From an uncultured Alphaproteobacteria bacterium (lineage in GTDB: Bacteria > Pseudomonadota > Alphaproteobacteria > Micropepsales > Micropepsaceae): DNA of 64,000 nt. The position numbers were made by a program, and so were the translations under genes. Under the pieces are notes generated by a model. That model saw only the letters and a program-made list of their open reading frames with translations. It searched no databases and was not told where the DNA came from. Positions 41,935 through 51,003 of the stretch are shown in pieces (positions within the stretch are counted from its first letter, which is position 1; each line of letters opens with the position of its first letter). The stretch lies in contig CADEFU010000006.1 of the NCBI GenBank assembly GCA_902826695.1, forward strand, positions 124,001 to 188,000, read 5' to 3'.

Positions 41935-42206
41935 TCCACAATAACGAGAAGCCTTGGGTCGAAGTCGCAGCACCCGCCCGCAACTTGTTGCCGCCAAACT
42001 TCGAAAGTCTTGGCGAAGCGGAGAGGCGGCGCGTATCCGAACAGGCCGTCATCCAGAACAGCATTTTGAACCTCTCAGGCTATCCCTGGGTCCGCGAACG
42101 CATGGACGACGGAAAGCTGAAAATTCATGGGATGCGCTTCGATTTCGAGGAAGGCCGATTGACGCGGCTCGACCACGAAAGCGGCGAGTGGGTGGACGTG
42201 AGGTAG
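41935..42206 (+). pseudogene. 5'-truncated beta-carbonic anhydrase (C-terminal end only)
   Basis: Directly after the sulP stop an open frame reads KPWVEVAAPARNLLPPNF, then AEQ-like VSEQAVIQNSILNLSGYPWVRERMDDGKLKIHGMRFDFEEGRLTRLDHESGEWVDV, which is the C-terminal third of a beta-carbonic anhydrase (compare WMxIAxPAR...E...VxxSLxNLxxFPWVRERVExGxLxLHGxxFD). The N-terminal part with the zinc ligands (CxD and HxxC) is absent. A TTG at 41985 could start a 73-residue peptide, but catalysis is impossible. Looks like a deletion that joined the gene end to sulP. Confidence 0.78.
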
Positions 42207-42415
42207 CGCTCACGCCACCGCGCGGATCTTGGCGCCTGCCAGGGCATTCATCGCGGCCATTCGGGGCTTCCTGACGGAAAGACGAGCCTTTCCCGCCGCC
42301 CTTGCGATCACGTCGAAGGCGCGGCTTTTCGCGCGGGTTTCCTGGCTTGCCGGGGGTGGGGGGAGTGGCTATACCCCGCCCCTCGCGCCGTGCGGCGCGG
42401 ATACAAGAAACCCCA

Positions 42416-44254
42416 ATGAACCTGCGAAACATCGCCATCATCGCCCATGTCGACCATGGGAAGACAACGCTCGTCGATCAGTTGCTGAAGCAAAGCGGAA
42501 CCTTCCGCGAGAACCAGCAGGTGGCCGAGCGCGCCATGGATTCAAACGAGCTTGAGCGCGAGCGCGGGATCACGATCCTGGCCAAGTGCACGAGCGTCGA
42601 GTGGCGGGGGACGCGGATCAACATCATCGACACACCCGGCCACGCCGATTTCGGCGGCGAAGTCGAGCGCATTCTCTCGATGGTGGACGGCGTGGTGCTG
42701 CTGGTCGACGCGGCGGAAGGGGCGATGCCGCAGACGAAGTTCGTGACGTCGAAAGCGCTGAAGCTCGGCCTAAAGCCTATCGTCGTCGTCAACAAGATCG
42801 ACCGGCAAGATGCGCGGGCCGACGAAGTGCACTCGGACGTGTTCGACCTCTTCGCTGCGCTGGATGCAACCGACGAGCAGCTCGACTTTCCGATGCTCTA
42901 TGCGAGCGGACGGTCGGGTTGGGCGGTGCGCGATCTCGAGAAGGACGAGCGCAAAGATCTGACGCCGCTGTTCGAGACGATTGTGGCTCATGTGCCGGCG
43001 CCCGCCATCGCGGCGAAGGGCACGCCTGACCAGCCGTTTTCGATGCTGGTGCGCGTGATGCAGGCCGATCCTTATCTCGGGCGCATTCTGACCGGGCGGA
43101 TCGAGTCCGGCATCGTGCAGGCGAACCGGCCCATCAAGGCATTGTCGCGCGACGGCACACTTGTCGAGCGCGGGCGGATCACGAAAGTGCTGGCTTTCCG
43201 CGGGCTTCAGCGCGTGCCGGTCGACGAAGCGGCCGCCGGCGACATCGTGGCGATCGCGGGTCTGGTCGAGTCAACGGTTGCCGATACGCTCTGCGATCCG
43301 GACGTCACTGCCCCGATCCCAGCGAACCCGATCGATCCGCCAACGATTGCGATCACGCTTGGCATCAACGATTCCCCCTATGCGGGCCGCGAGGGCCAAA
43401 AGGTTCAGAGCCGCGTTATCCGCGAGCGGCTGTTCCGCGAGGCGGAGAGCAACGTCACGATCAAGGTGAAGGAAACCGAGAACGCCGACGCCTACGAAGT
43501 GGCGGGGCGCGGCGAGCTGCAGTTGGGCGTTCTCATCGAAACGATGCGGCGCGAGGGATTCGAGCTTTCGATTTCGCGACCGCGCGTGCTGTTCCGTAAC
43601 GGACCAAACGGTGAGCGGCTCGAGCCGATCGAGGAAATCACCATCGACGTTGACGACGCCTATACCGGTGTCGTGATCGAGCAGATGTCTTCGCGCAAAG
43701 GCGAGATGACGGATATGCGACCGTCGGGCGGCGGCAAGACGCGCCTGACGTTCCTTGCGCCGTCGCGGGGCTTGATCGGGTATCACGGCCAATTCCTGAC
43801 CGACACGCGCGGTACGGGCATTATGAACCGGGTGTTCCACGATTTCGGTCCGCACCGCGGCACGATCGAGGGACGGCGCGTGGGCGTGCTGATCGCCGAT
43901 CGCGAAGGCGAGGCGCAGACCTATGCGCTTTGGTACCTGGAAGAGCGCGGCTTCATGTTCATCGAGGCCGGTACCAAGGTCTATCAGGGCATGATCATCG
44001 GCGAGCACAGCCGGGACAACGACCTGGACGTCAACGCTTTGAAGGCCAAGCAGCTCACCAACTTCCGGGCGGCAGGCAAGGACGAGGCGGTTCGGTTAAC
44101 GCCGCCCAAGCTGCTCACGCTCGAGCAGGCGATTGCCTATATTGGCGACGACGAACTGGTCGAGGTCACTCCAAAGTCGATCCGTCTGCGCAAACGCTGG
44201 CTCGATCCAAACGATCGGAAGAAGTACGCGAAGGCGAGTGCTTCCGACACGTAG
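42416..44254 (+). CDS. typA: Translational GTPase TypA/BipA
   Basis: 612 residues from ATG 42416, the normal TypA size. G-motifs: [15 protein letters not shown] (G1), RERGITI (G2), [12 protein letters not shown] (G3), [13 protein letters not shown] (G4). EF-G-like domains III and V follow ([27 protein letters not shown]) and the TypA-specific C-terminal domain ([22 protein letters not shown]). It binds the ribosome and supports growth under stress such as cold and assembly of large subunits. The 209-base leader has a weak IR (GGAAAG-N6-CTTTCC at 42276-42293) and nothing else clear. Confidence 0.97.
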   Translation: MNLRNIAIIAHVDHGKTTLVDQLLKQSGTFRENQQVAERAMDSNELERERGITILAKCTSVEWRGTRINIIDTPGHADFGGEVERILSMVDGVVLLVDAAEGAMPQTKFVTSKALKLGLKPIVVVNKIDRQDARADEVHSDVFDLFAALDATDEQLDFPMLYASGRSGWAVRDLEKDERKDLTPLFETIVAHVPAPAIAAKGTPDQPFSMLVRVMQADPYLGRILTGRIESGIVQANRPIKALSRDGTLVERGRITKVLAFRGLQRVPVDEAAAGDIVAIAGLVESTVADTLCDPDVTAPIPANPIDPPTIAITLGINDSPYAGREGQKVQSRVIRERLFREAESNVTIKVKETENADAYEVAGRGELQLGVLIETMRREGFELSISRPRVLFRNGPNGERLEPIEEITIDVDDAYTGVVIEQMSSRKGEMTDMRPSGGGKTRLTFLAPSRGLIGYHGQFLTDTRGTGIMNRVFHDFGPHRGTIEGRRVGVLIADREGEAQTYALWYLEERGFMFIEAGTKVYQGMIIGEHSRDNDLDVNALKAKQLTNFRAAGKDEAVRLTPPKLLTLEQAIAYIGDDELVEVTPKSIRLRKRWLDPNDRKKYAKASASDT

Positions 44255-44264
44255 CGCTCCCTTT

Positions 44265-44458
44265 TTGCAACACTGTGTGGAATTTGCACGACTCAGCGTC
44301 ATTTTCATTCATCCACAGTCTTAGTTTTTCCCTGCAACTTATTGCTTTTCTTGCAACTTCCGGACACGGTAGTGCCTGAAACTGATAGCCAACTTTTGGT
44401 TGCACGATCCGTGATTAGCCTTAGAGTTGGGTAGTTCATAACCGGCACAACCGGTTAT
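44265..44458. promoter_or_regulatory. Repeated TTGCA[A/C] motifs and a hairpin upstream of the XRE regulator
   Basis: Five (T/C)TGCA(A/C) motifs occur at 44265, 44284, 44332, 44351 and 44400, four of them in the form TGCAAC or TGCACG, in an AT-richer leader. A perfect 8-bp inverted repeat, ATAACCGG-CACAA-CCGGTTAT, lies at 44438-44458, 24 bases before the GTG start. Together they look like an autoregulatory region of the XRE gene. Binding is inferred. Confidence 0.45.
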
Positions 44459-44481
44459 CGCGAAGCATTGGGGGAAGGCTC

Positions 44482-44862
44482 GTGAAGAACCCTGTAGATT
44501 TGCATATTGGTCAGCGCGTGCGTCATCGCCGCTGGCTTTTGGGAATGACTCAACAGCAGTTGGCGCAGGCCGTCGGGATCCGCTTCCAGCAGATCCAGAA
44601 GTATGAAAGCGGTGCCAACCGCATTTCTGCGTCCAGGCTCTGGGACTTGGCGCGCGCGCTCGAAATGCCGGTGTCGTTCTTCTTCGAAGGGCTGGCCGGT
44701 GACAAAGACGCGGCCACCAGCGCCGATGACGGCTTGTTGCAGAACAAAGAGACGATGGATTTGGTGCGCGCCTATTACGGGCTCGACGAGGGGCCCCGGC
44801 GCCGCTTGCTTGAGCTTGCGAAGGCGTTGAGCGGCGCCGAACCAGCGACGGCGCGGATCTAA
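44482..44862 (+). CDS. XRE-family transcriptional regulator (SinR-like, alphaproteobacterial type)
   Basis: 126 residues starting with GTG (GGGGGAAGG upstream). HTH_3 domain: VDLHIGQRVRHRRWLLGMTQQQLAQAVGIRFQQIQKYESGANRISASRLWDLARALEMPVSFFFEG. The C-terminal half (LLQNKETMDLVRAYYGLDEGPRRRLLELAKAL) is the segment common to the large alphaproteobacterial family to which PhrR-like and SinR-like proteins belong. It is close to a hisN-like gene downstream. DNA target unknown, though the leader motifs suggest self-control. Confidence 0.9.
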   Translation: MKNPVDLHIGQRVRHRRWLLGMTQQQLAQAVGIRFQQIQKYESGANRISASRLWDLARALEMPVSFFFEGLAGDKDAATSADDGLLQNKETMDLVRAYYGLDEGPRRRLLELAKALSGAEPATARI

Positions 44863-44898
44863 TTGACATCAGGTGATGCGGTCCGCGAGTGTCTCGCG

Positions 44899-45717
44899 AT
44901 GACCGCACGCCTGACCGCCGAACAGCTGAACGAGTTTGCGCGATTTGCGGAGGAGCTTGCCGACCTATCGGGACAAGCAATCCTTCCGCATTTTCGCGAG
45001 CGCATTGCCGTCGACAACAAGCTTGGCGATGCGGGCTTCGATCCGGTGACAGAAGCGGACCGCGCGGGCGAGCACGTCATTCGAGCGCGCGTAAAAGCGC
45101 GCTACCCCTCGCACGGTGTTATGGGCGAGGAGCACGGGCACGAGCTTGGGAGCAGCGGACTTACGTGGGTTGTGGACCCGATCGACGGCACACGGGCATT
45201 TGTCTGCGGGATGCCGCAGTGGGGTACGCTGATCGCGCTGAACGACGGCACGCGGCCGGTTGTCGGGGTGCTGGATCAACCTTATACGCGCGAGCGCTGG
45301 GTTGCTGCGGGCGGGCGGACGCGGTTTCGCGATGCGCGCGGACGGGCGAGTGACTTGCAGACGCGGCCATGTGTTTCGCTGAAGGATGCTGTGCTGACGA
45401 CCACGTCGCCTGTCGGTTACTTCGACGAGGAAGAGCAACGCTTGTTCTGGGCGCTGTCACGGCAGGCGAAGCTGACGCGGTTCGGCGGGGACTGCTATGC
45501 CTATGGGTTACTGGCGATGGGGCTTGTTGACGTGATCGTCGAAGCCGCGCTTAAGCCCTGGGATATCCAGGCGTTGATCCCGATTGTCGAGGGCGCAGGT
45601 GGCGTCGTTACCACGTGGAAGGGTGCGCCTGCGTATGACGGGGGACAGGTTGTCGCTTGCGGCGACCCGGCGGTTCACGCGGCGGTCATCGATGCCTTGG
45701 GAGCTGCGGCGCGCTGA
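44899..45717 (+). CDS. hisN: Inositol-phosphatase family protein, probable histidinol-phosphatase
   Basis: 272 residues from ATG 44899 (frame open to 44863). Metal-binding motifs of the IMPase family: GEEHGHE, WVVDPIDGTRAFVCGMPQWGTLIAL and KPWDIQALIPIVEGAGGVVT. The sequence DPIDGTRAFVCGMP favours the HisN histidinol-phosphate phosphatase group over inositol or CysQ types. It would remove phosphate from histidinol phosphate in histidine synthesis. No other his genes are near. The 3' end overlaps the convergent hydrolase by 43 bases. Confidence 0.82.
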   Translation: MTARLTAEQLNEFARFAEELADLSGQAILPHFRERIAVDNKLGDAGFDPVTEADRAGEHVIRARVKARYPSHGVMGEEHGHELGSSGLTWVVDPIDGTRAFVCGMPQWGTLIALNDGTRPVVGVLDQPYTRERWVAAGGRTRFRDARGRASDLQTRPCVSLKDAVLTTTSPVGYFDEEEQRLFWALSRQAKLTRFGGDCYAYGLLAMGLVDVIVEAALKPWDIQALIPIVEGAGGVVTTWKGAPAYDGGQVVACGDPAVHAAVIDALGAAAR

Positions 45718-46679
45718 GTTGCGGAGACGCCCAAAAAAGGATCGAAACATGCCCAGAACGCGAGGCGGATTTCGTCGCGCTCCATCATGATTTCGTGCTC
45801 GGCTTTCAGCATCACGTACATGCCGCGCTTGATGCGCGTTATCAACGTCAGGTCGGCACCGGGAACGACGAGTTGGTCGTGCGCCGCACCGATCAAGAGC
45901 ACGGGCGTTTCGATGCCTTGCGCAAACTCTTCGCTCGCAACCAGTTCCATCGACCGGTAGGCCGCTTCGAGCCAGCCAAATGTGGGAGCGCCGAGCGCCA
46001 GGCGCGGCTCAGCCTTAAGGCAGGTCATGAAGCGCTGAAAGCGCTTCTCGTCGCTGGTGACGCCGTTTGTTTCGAAAGTTTGCGCGTGCGGGTCTTGTTT
46101 GGCGCCCCCGAAAACGAACGAATTGTGCTGACCGGCGGCGGTCGAGCAGGTCGCCATCGCGCGGGCAAACCACTGCGGGTAGGGCGCCGTCTTTACCGCG
46201 AGCATCGGGGCGGTGAGGACCGCGCGGTCGAATTCATGCGGGTAATCGTGCAGATAGCGCAGCAGAACGTTGCCACCCATCGAATGGGCGAGGCCGTAGT
46301 AGGGCTTCGTGCCGTGTTCTTGCACGATGCGCGTCATCACGGCGTGGAGGTCGGCGTCGAACTCGGAAAAGTCGCGGACGTGGCCTTTTGTGGCTTCGGG
46401 CAGCGCGCGGGTCGAGAGCCCCTGCCCGCGCCAGTCGAACGTCACGACGGACAGGCCGCGCGCGAGGAGCTCGCTTACGACCTCGAAGTATTTTTCGATG
46501 AACTCGGTCCGGCCGCCGATCAGAACGACGGTACCGTGCGTGTCATGGGCGGGCAGGATCCAGCGTGCGGTCCTCAGCCTTACCCCGTCACCGAGCGTTA
46601 TCCACTCCACGATCACGCCGGGCGGTGCCGGAAAGCCCGGCACCGACACCAGATCGGGAACTGGCCCGTCTTGGGCCAT
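45675..46679 (-). CDS. Alpha/beta hydrolase (lysophospholipase/monoglyceride lipase-like)
   Basis: 334 residues. The PldB/MGL pattern is clear: GTVVLIGGRTEFIEKYFEVVSELLARGLSVVTFDWRGQGLSTR at the start, YYGLAHSMGGNVLLRYLHDYP with the nucleophile serine in HSMGG, then PVLLIGAAHDQLVVP (acid Asp) and KAEHEIMMERD (His). It cleaves acyl esters of glycerolipids. No signal peptide, so cytoplasmic or peripheral. It is just 7 bases from the SCP2 gene on the same strand, probably co-transcribed after it. Confidence 0.87.
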   Translation of the reverse strand: MAQDGPVPDLVSVPGFPAPPGVIVEWITLGDGVRLRTARWILPAHDTHGTVVLIGGRTEFIEKYFEVVSELLARGLSVVTFDWRGQGLSTRALPEATKGHVRDFSEFDADLHAVMTRIVQEHGTKPYYGLAHSMGGNVLLRYLHDYPHEFDRAVLTAPMLAVKTAPYPQWFARAMATCSTAAGQHNSFVFGGAKQDPHAQTFETNGVTSDEKRFQRFMTCLKAEPRLALGAPTFGWLEAAYRSMELVASEEFAQGIETPVLLIGAAHDQLVVPGADLTLITRIKRGMYVMLKAEHEIMMERDEIRLAFWACFDPFLGVSATQRAAAPKASMTAA

Positions 46680-46686
46680 ACGTGGA

Positions 46687-47004
46687 TTAGCCGGCGGCCT
46701 TGGCGAGGATCGGTCCCAGCTTCATCGCGACCGACATGTCGCCCGCGACCTTGAGCTTGCCTTGCATGAAGGCTGTCGTGCCGTCGAGTTCGCGCGAGAC
46801 CATTTTCTTGAACGTGTCGAGCGAGACGGTGATCGTGCAGTCGGCCGGCTTGTTTTCCGTCGAGACCGTGTTCGGGGTCGACTTGCCGTCGATGTAGATA
46901 TTGCCTTGGCCTTCAAAGTCGAACTTCAAGGTTGAGTTCAGACCCGAGTTGCCGCCACCGATCGCTTTGCGCATGCCATCGGCGATTTGTTCGATTTCGC
47001 TCAT
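46687..47004 (-). CDS. SCP2 sterol-carrier-like domain protein
   Basis: 105 residues, a stand-alone SCP2 fold: TLKFDFEGQGNIYIDGKSTPNTVSTENKPADCTITVSLDTFKKMVSRELDGTTAFMQGKLKVAGDMSVAMKLGPIL. Such proteins bind hydrophobic lipids in a tunnel and may help move acyl-CoAs or lipids. ATG 47004 has an AGAGGAA site. It forms a likely two-gene unit with the downstream lysophospholipase-like hydrolase. Confidence 0.9.
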   Translation of the reverse strand: MSEIEQIADGMRKAIGGGNSGLNSTLKFDFEGQGNIYIDGKSTPNTVSTENKPADCTITVSLDTFKKMVSRELDGTTAFMQGKLKVAGDMSVAMKLGPILAKAAG

Positions 47005-47199
47005 TCGTATGTTCCTCTTTCAGGAGTTTCAGGACGTTCAACAGATAGTGACGGGCACGGCGCCCGTCAAAGCGCCCAACCCCATCGGCGGGCGGGGTTA
47101 TAGCAGGGGCGCCCAGGGCTGCACCAGGGGCGGCCAAGGTAGGGTGCCGTAGGGGTGCAAGGCTCATCGAGCGAGGCCATCCGCCGCCGCCAAAAGCAA

Positions 47200-47222
47200 A
47201 GCGGGCCCGCAAGGGGCCCGCT
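47200..47222 (-). terminator. Intrinsic terminator of outer-membrane protein gene
   Basis: On the minus strand AGCGGGCC and GGCCCGCT pair over a seven-base loop, followed by TTGCTTTTGG. It lies 28 bases after the stop of the gene ending at 47251. Confidence 0.75.
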
Positions 47223-47250
47223 CAACGTCTTTGATCTTCGATCGGCGACG

Positions 47251-47931
47251 TTAGTTGATGCCGACCGTCAGGTTGACTTGGACGGCGTGGTTTTCGTTGT
47301 CCAAATTCGCACCGCCAAAATACGTGAATTCCGGCCCATTAAAGTAGCGATAGCCCAGGCCAACGTCGACGTCCGGTGCGACTTCATAGTTGAAGCCGGC
47401 GCCGAGCTGCCATGTGAAGCCAGAGTTATCCCCGCTTGCGCTAAAGTCGAAGCTAGGCGTCACCGGACCTGTTGAGGTGAAGGTCTGGATGAAGGCGCCC
47501 TCGGACTGTGTCCGGCCCCAGCCCAAGCCGCCGCCAATGTAGGGGCGCACCTTGCTGCCGATATCCACATCGTACCAAACGTTCGCGAGAATCGCGAAGG
47601 TCGACAGATTGGAGTCGTGGAAGCCGCCGGTGCTACCCGAGCTCGTCGTCCACAAGCCGCCGGCATCGTTCCGCCGGTAAGAAACCTCCACCTCGGCGCG
47701 GAGACCCTTTGCCCAGTTGTCGAGTTTGGTGCCGATTGCCGCGCCGATGACAAAGCCGGTGTCCCCATCGATGGAGATCGACGACGTGCTGTAATACGTT
47801 GCTGCGGCCGCAGCATCACTGATGAAGTTCGCGCCGCCGAAGACGCTCACGTACATATCGCTTGCGGCGTTCGCCTGTTGCGCTCCCGCCAGCACCGCTA
47901 GCGCCGATGACGCCAGCAAAATCCGTTTCAT
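47251..47931 (-). CDS. Outer-membrane beta-barrel protein (porin/OmpA-like small barrel)
   Basis: 226 residues from ATG 47931. Signal peptide MKRILLASSALAVLAGAQQANA. The mature part begins SDMYVSVFGGANFISD, alternates hydrophobic and polar residues across eight or so strands (GLRAEVEVSYRRNDAGG, RPYIGGGLGWGR, DVGLGYRYFNGPEFTYFG) and ends on the barrel-closing NHAVQVNLTVGIN. It is an 8-stranded opacity/Omp25-type barrel of the outer membrane. Function is structural or unknown. Confidence 0.87.
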   Translation of the reverse strand: MKRILLASSALAVLAGAQQANAASDMYVSVFGGANFISDAAAAATYYSTSSISIDGDTGFVIGAAIGTKLDNWAKGLRAEVEVSYRRNDAGGLWTTSSGSTGGFHDSNLSTFAILANVWYDVDIGSKVRPYIGGGLGWGRTQSEGAFIQTFTSTGPVTPSFDFSASGDNSGFTWQLGAGFNYEVAPDVDVGLGYRYFNGPEFTYFGGANLDNENHAVQVNLTVGIN

Positions 47932-47994
47932 TCGCATGCATGCCTCCTACAATTCGTTTGAGTTCCAAGCTGCAGACTTGGGCTTTTTTGGGTG

Positions 47995-48027
47995 CAAAGC
48001 GGCCCCGCCTTTGGCGAAGCCGCTTTG
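47995..48027 (-). terminator. Hairpin downstream of the second outer-membrane gene
   Basis: CAAAGCGGC and GCCGCTTTG pair perfectly over a 15-base loop that contains an inner GCC/GGC stem. It lies 9 bases after the stop of the gene ending at 48036, read on the minus strand. T-tract is short, so termination may be weak. The stem sequence resembles that of the 47200 terminator. Confidence 0.6.
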
Positions 48028-48035
48028 TTGACTTG

Positions 48036-48896
48036 CTAGTCGAGAGCTTCGCCGGCCTCGTAGACCCAGCGATTGAAAGCCGGAAGCGACGCGGATGCAC
48101 CAGCGCGGTCAGCGTTCATGAGATCCTTCGCCCCGAAATGGAAGCGAACGCCCACGTTCACCGCATGGTTCTGGAGTTCCTGGTTGTCAATTTCGTTCTC
48201 ACTGTTCATGCCGCGATACTCGACGTACAGCGAAGCAGGAACCGCAGGTGAGAACAGATATTCAATGCCGGCATTCCAGTCCCACAAGCTCGCGTCGTCA
48301 TCGTCTTGTTGGCCGTCTGCATAGCTCACGCCCGCGCCAAGCTTCAGCCGGGGGCTGGCATAGTAAGCGACGCCCAACTGGGCAAACCCGGCATTGTTGA
48401 AGGCATCGACGTCCGAGCCGGCGTCGTTGTCGCCGCTCGAATCTAGATAGCCAAGCGCCCCAAGCAACGTCCACGAACCACAGTACCATTGCCCTTCGAT
48501 GCCACCGGCAAAGAAGGAGACCGTGTTTTCGTCAATCCCTGATGCGCGGCCCGTCGCGGCGAACACGCCCAACAGTCCTTGATCGTCACGGTAGTTGATG
48601 TGCGCGCCGACTCCCAGGCCGGTGCCGTAGTTGTTGTCATCACCCTCGTTGGCATAGGCCGCGTCGGCAAATGCGTCGAGCTGCAAGTTCACGGTCTGCG
48701 AGTACGGAATGTTCACCTTGCCGCCGATGAAGAGGTTTGCAAAATCCTCATCTTGGTCCTCGGCATCATCAACGTTTTGCCAGGTGAAGCCCGTGCCGAT
48801 GTTCACGGTGCCCATTGCGCCCGCGAGTGCATTTGCAGAACCAAACGCCAGCACCACGAGCGATGCGGCGGTAACGCCAATCTTGTTCAACTTCAT
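48036..48896 (-). CDS. Outer-membrane porin-like protein
   Basis: 286 residues from ATG 48896 (GGAGGGA ribosome site). Signal peptide MKLNKIGVTAASLVVLAFGSANALAGA. The mature chain is acidic and rich in beta strands (VNLQLDAFADAAYANEGDDNNYGTGLGVGAHINYRDD, LKLGAGVSYADGQQDDDD) and ends in VNVGVRFHFGAKDLMNADRAGASASLPAFNRWVYEAGEALD. Asp-rich loops may bind cations. A porin or porin-like barrel is likely; the family cannot be named with certainty. The region 48897-49129 holds a TTAA-N7-TTAC and a 10-bp palindrome TGGTTAACCA (49001-49010) only. Confidence 0.78.
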   Translation of the reverse strand: MKLNKIGVTAASLVVLAFGSANALAGAMGTVNIGTGFTWQNVDDAEDQDEDFANLFIGGKVNIPYSQTVNLQLDAFADAAYANEGDDNNYGTGLGVGAHINYRDDQGLLGVFAATGRASGIDENTVSFFAGGIEGQWYCGSWTLLGALGYLDSSGDNDAGSDVDAFNNAGFAQLGVAYYASPRLKLGAGVSYADGQQDDDDASLWDWNAGIEYLFSPAVPASLYVEYRGMNSENEIDNQELQNHAVNVGVRFHFGAKDLMNADRAGASASLPAFNRWVYEAGEALD

Positions 48897-49129
48897 AGTC
48901 CCTCCTGAATATCGCCGTGGTGCGGGCAAAATCCGCACCGTCGTCACCCTCAGAAGGACACCCCGCGTGGTTAATAAGGCCTTACCGACCTTGATGTTTT
49001 TGGTTAACCAGTTGCGCGAATATAGGGAAATTGGGTTCTGGGTACACAGTGCAAAGAGCACGCAAGCGCATTCAAGCGCTCCAGCGTGTTCTTTGAGTCA
49101 CATGGTTCCGCGGCTTACGAGACGCTGCG

Positions 49130-50788
49130 TTAGATTTTTGCGCCCGCTTGTTCCATCGCTTCGCGCAGAGGGCCCAAGTGCTTTTCGTAGTTCTTCCAGC
49201 GGCCGGCTGAGCGCTTGTAAACGGGTTGGCGGACCTGCCAGACGCTGGCTGTGAGCACCGTGCGTTTTACGTCCTGCGGCTTGAGGCAGGCGTCGTCCCA
49301 GGGCAAGCCCACGAAATCGATCAGCTGGCGGGTCACTTCTTCCTGATTCTCGACCAGGTTCTCGTAGTCGATTTCGAGCATCCTGGCCCCCAAGACTTCG
49401 CGCCAGTGCTGCATCAGGTGCAGGTAGTGGGCGTAGTGGTGGCCAAGATCCGATAGATTGCGCGCGTAAGAATGCGCGTCGTTGAAGTTCTGCTGCAGTA
49501 TGGACACGCAGGTGTCGAACGGATTGCGGCGCGTATGGATGATGCGCGCCTTCGGAAAGAGCAGCGCAATCAAACCCACAGCTTGGAAGTTGTGGGGCAT
49601 CTTGTCGGTGACCCGCGTGGCGCTTGCGTTCTTCGCGCGCACGTCGATCGTGTCGAGATAGCGCTGCGCCAGAACTTCGGCGCCGACCCACGTCAGTTGG
49701 CGCGCGTTTTTTTGGAGGCCGTCGTCGCGGAAGACGAGGGTCGCCATTTCGCGTTCGCATTTCTTGATCGTTTCGAGCTCGCCCGCGGGGTGGACCAACG
49801 GGTGGGCGCCGATGATCGTCTCGGTCAGGGTGGTACCCGAGCGCGGCATGCCGACGATGAAGACGGGGCGCTCGCTGTCAAGGCCGAAGCCGCTGCGCTC
49901 CTCGAAGAACTTGCGGGTGTAGGTTTGCCTTAGGTCGGCATAGGCTTGTTCGAGCGCTTTGCGGTCATACGTCCCACCAGCTGCCTTGTTCGCGAGATCG
50001 TAGTAGCGGAACGCCTCGTCATAGCGACCGGTATCGTCGTACATTTTCGCGGCGGCGAAGTAGAGGCCGCGCAACTCCTTTGCGTTCGTGTCCTTGCCCG
50101 CGATCAACTTCTCGACCTGCTCGATGATCGGGTCGCCAGCCTTGAACTTGCGCGCGTTCGAGAGGTTCACGTAACCGGTAGAAACCGTCGGTGCTGCCGC
50201 GATCAACGATTCGGCCACCTCTTCAGCCTCCTTCGTCCGGCCGAGACTGAGGAGCGCGCGACTGACGCCGGATTTTGCGGGCTGGCTGTCGGGCTTCAGC
50301 TTCTGCAAGCGGGCGAAGCACTTCAGCGCGCGGTCGCCCTGCCCGGCTTGGTTCAACGTGCGGCCGAGGTTCAACCAGGAATCAGCCATGTCCGGCTTGA
50401 TCGCAAGCGCACGCTCAAGGACGCCGATCGCCTCTTCGAAGCGCCGCACCAGCGAGAGCGCGTTGCCGTAGTTGTTGAGGACGACCGGATCCTTGGGACG
50501 CGCGGCGACGGCCTGCTCCAAGAGACCAAACGCGGCGTCGTGGTTGCCCGCCTCCATCGCTAGCACGCCCAGGAGATTGAGCGCATCGGGCTGGTTCGGC
50601 ACTTTGGCGAGGACGGAACGATAGACCTTCTCGGCCTCTTCGCCTCGGCCCGCTTTGTGGTGCTCGATTCCGATTTCAAGCTGCTTTTGTAGCTCGAACG
50701 GATTGACCGGATAGTTCCAGCCGGTGGCGCCGCCCTTGTTCATGGGTTGACCCAGACCGGGGAGACGCGGGGCTTGCGGATTGGACAT
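49130..50788 (-). CDS. TPR-repeat sulfotransferase
   Basis: 552 residues. N-terminal half: five or more tetratricopeptide repeats (KAGRGEEAEKVYRSVLAKVPNQPDALNLLGVLAMEAGNHDAAFGLLEQAVAARP and so on). C-terminal half: sulfotransferase domain with the PAPS-binding loop PVFIVGMPRSGTTLTETIIGAHP and the second motif ALLFPKARIIHTRRNPFDTCVSIL. It would transfer sulfate from PAPS to a protein, glycan or lipid; the TPRs probably select the partner. The acceptor is unknown. No PAPS-forming genes are near. Confidence 0.9.
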   Translation of the reverse strand: MSNPQAPRLPGLGQPMNKGGATGWNYPVNPFELQKQLEIGIEHHKAGRGEEAEKVYRSVLAKVPNQPDALNLLGVLAMEAGNHDAAFGLLEQAVAARPKDPVVLNNYGNALSLVRRFEEAIGVLERALAIKPDMADSWLNLGRTLNQAGQGDRALKCFARLQKLKPDSQPAKSGVSRALLSLGRTKEAEEVAESLIAAAPTVSTGYVNLSNARKFKAGDPIIEQVEKLIAGKDTNAKELRGLYFAAAKMYDDTGRYDEAFRYYDLANKAAGGTYDRKALEQAYADLRQTYTRKFFEERSGFGLDSERPVFIVGMPRSGTTLTETIIGAHPLVHPAGELETIKKCEREMATLVFRDDGLQKNARQLTWVGAEVLAQRYLDTIDVRAKNASATRVTDKMPHNFQAVGLIALLFPKARIIHTRRNPFDTCVSILQQNFNDAHSYARNLSDLGHHYAHYLHLMQHWREVLGARMLEIDYENLVENQEEVTRQLIDFVGLPWDDACLKPQDVKRTVLTASVWQVRQPVYKRSAGRWKNYEKHLGPLREAMEQAGAKI

Positions 50789-50910
50789 GGAACACTCTCA
50801 CCATTGGCCCGCTTGGGGGCTCAGAATCGTTCGCATTAACGCTAGCACGGACGGCCGCTGGCGGGCTTGAACGAGCTTTGGACTATCCCCATGTCAGCTT
50901 GGCTCAGGCG

Positions 50911-50998
50911 GATGCCCGGACGGGGTTCGCGGATGGGCATTGCACCGGAAACCGGCCGTTTTGGCGGATTTCCTTGGATCATCGCTTTGAAAGGATGA
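50911..50998 (+). promoter_or_regulatory. ROSE-type RNA thermometer in the hsp20 leader
   Basis: The final hairpin (50979-50998) reads TCATCGCT, loop TTGAA, AGGATGA; UCAUC and CU pair with AG and GAUGA, leaving one bulged G, and the AGGA ribosome site is inside the stem. That is the conserved ROSE core. Upstream stems are ATGCCC/GGGCAT (50912-50917, 50935-50940), CCGG-AAA-CCGG (50945-50955) and CCG/CGG. Warming should melt the last hairpin and allow translation from ATG 51004. Confidence 0.82.
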
Positions 50999-51003
50999 CA
51001 AAA

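Noticed and set aside
48971..48985. TTAA-N7-TTAC, near a CtrA-binding consensus, upstream of the porin-like gene
   Set aside because: One base short of consensus and single; such a match is not rare enough to claim CtrA control.
50995..50997. Upstream ATG as the start of hsp20
   Set aside because: It overlaps the AGGA ribosome site inside the ROSE stem; ATG 51004 has correct spacing and family alignment.
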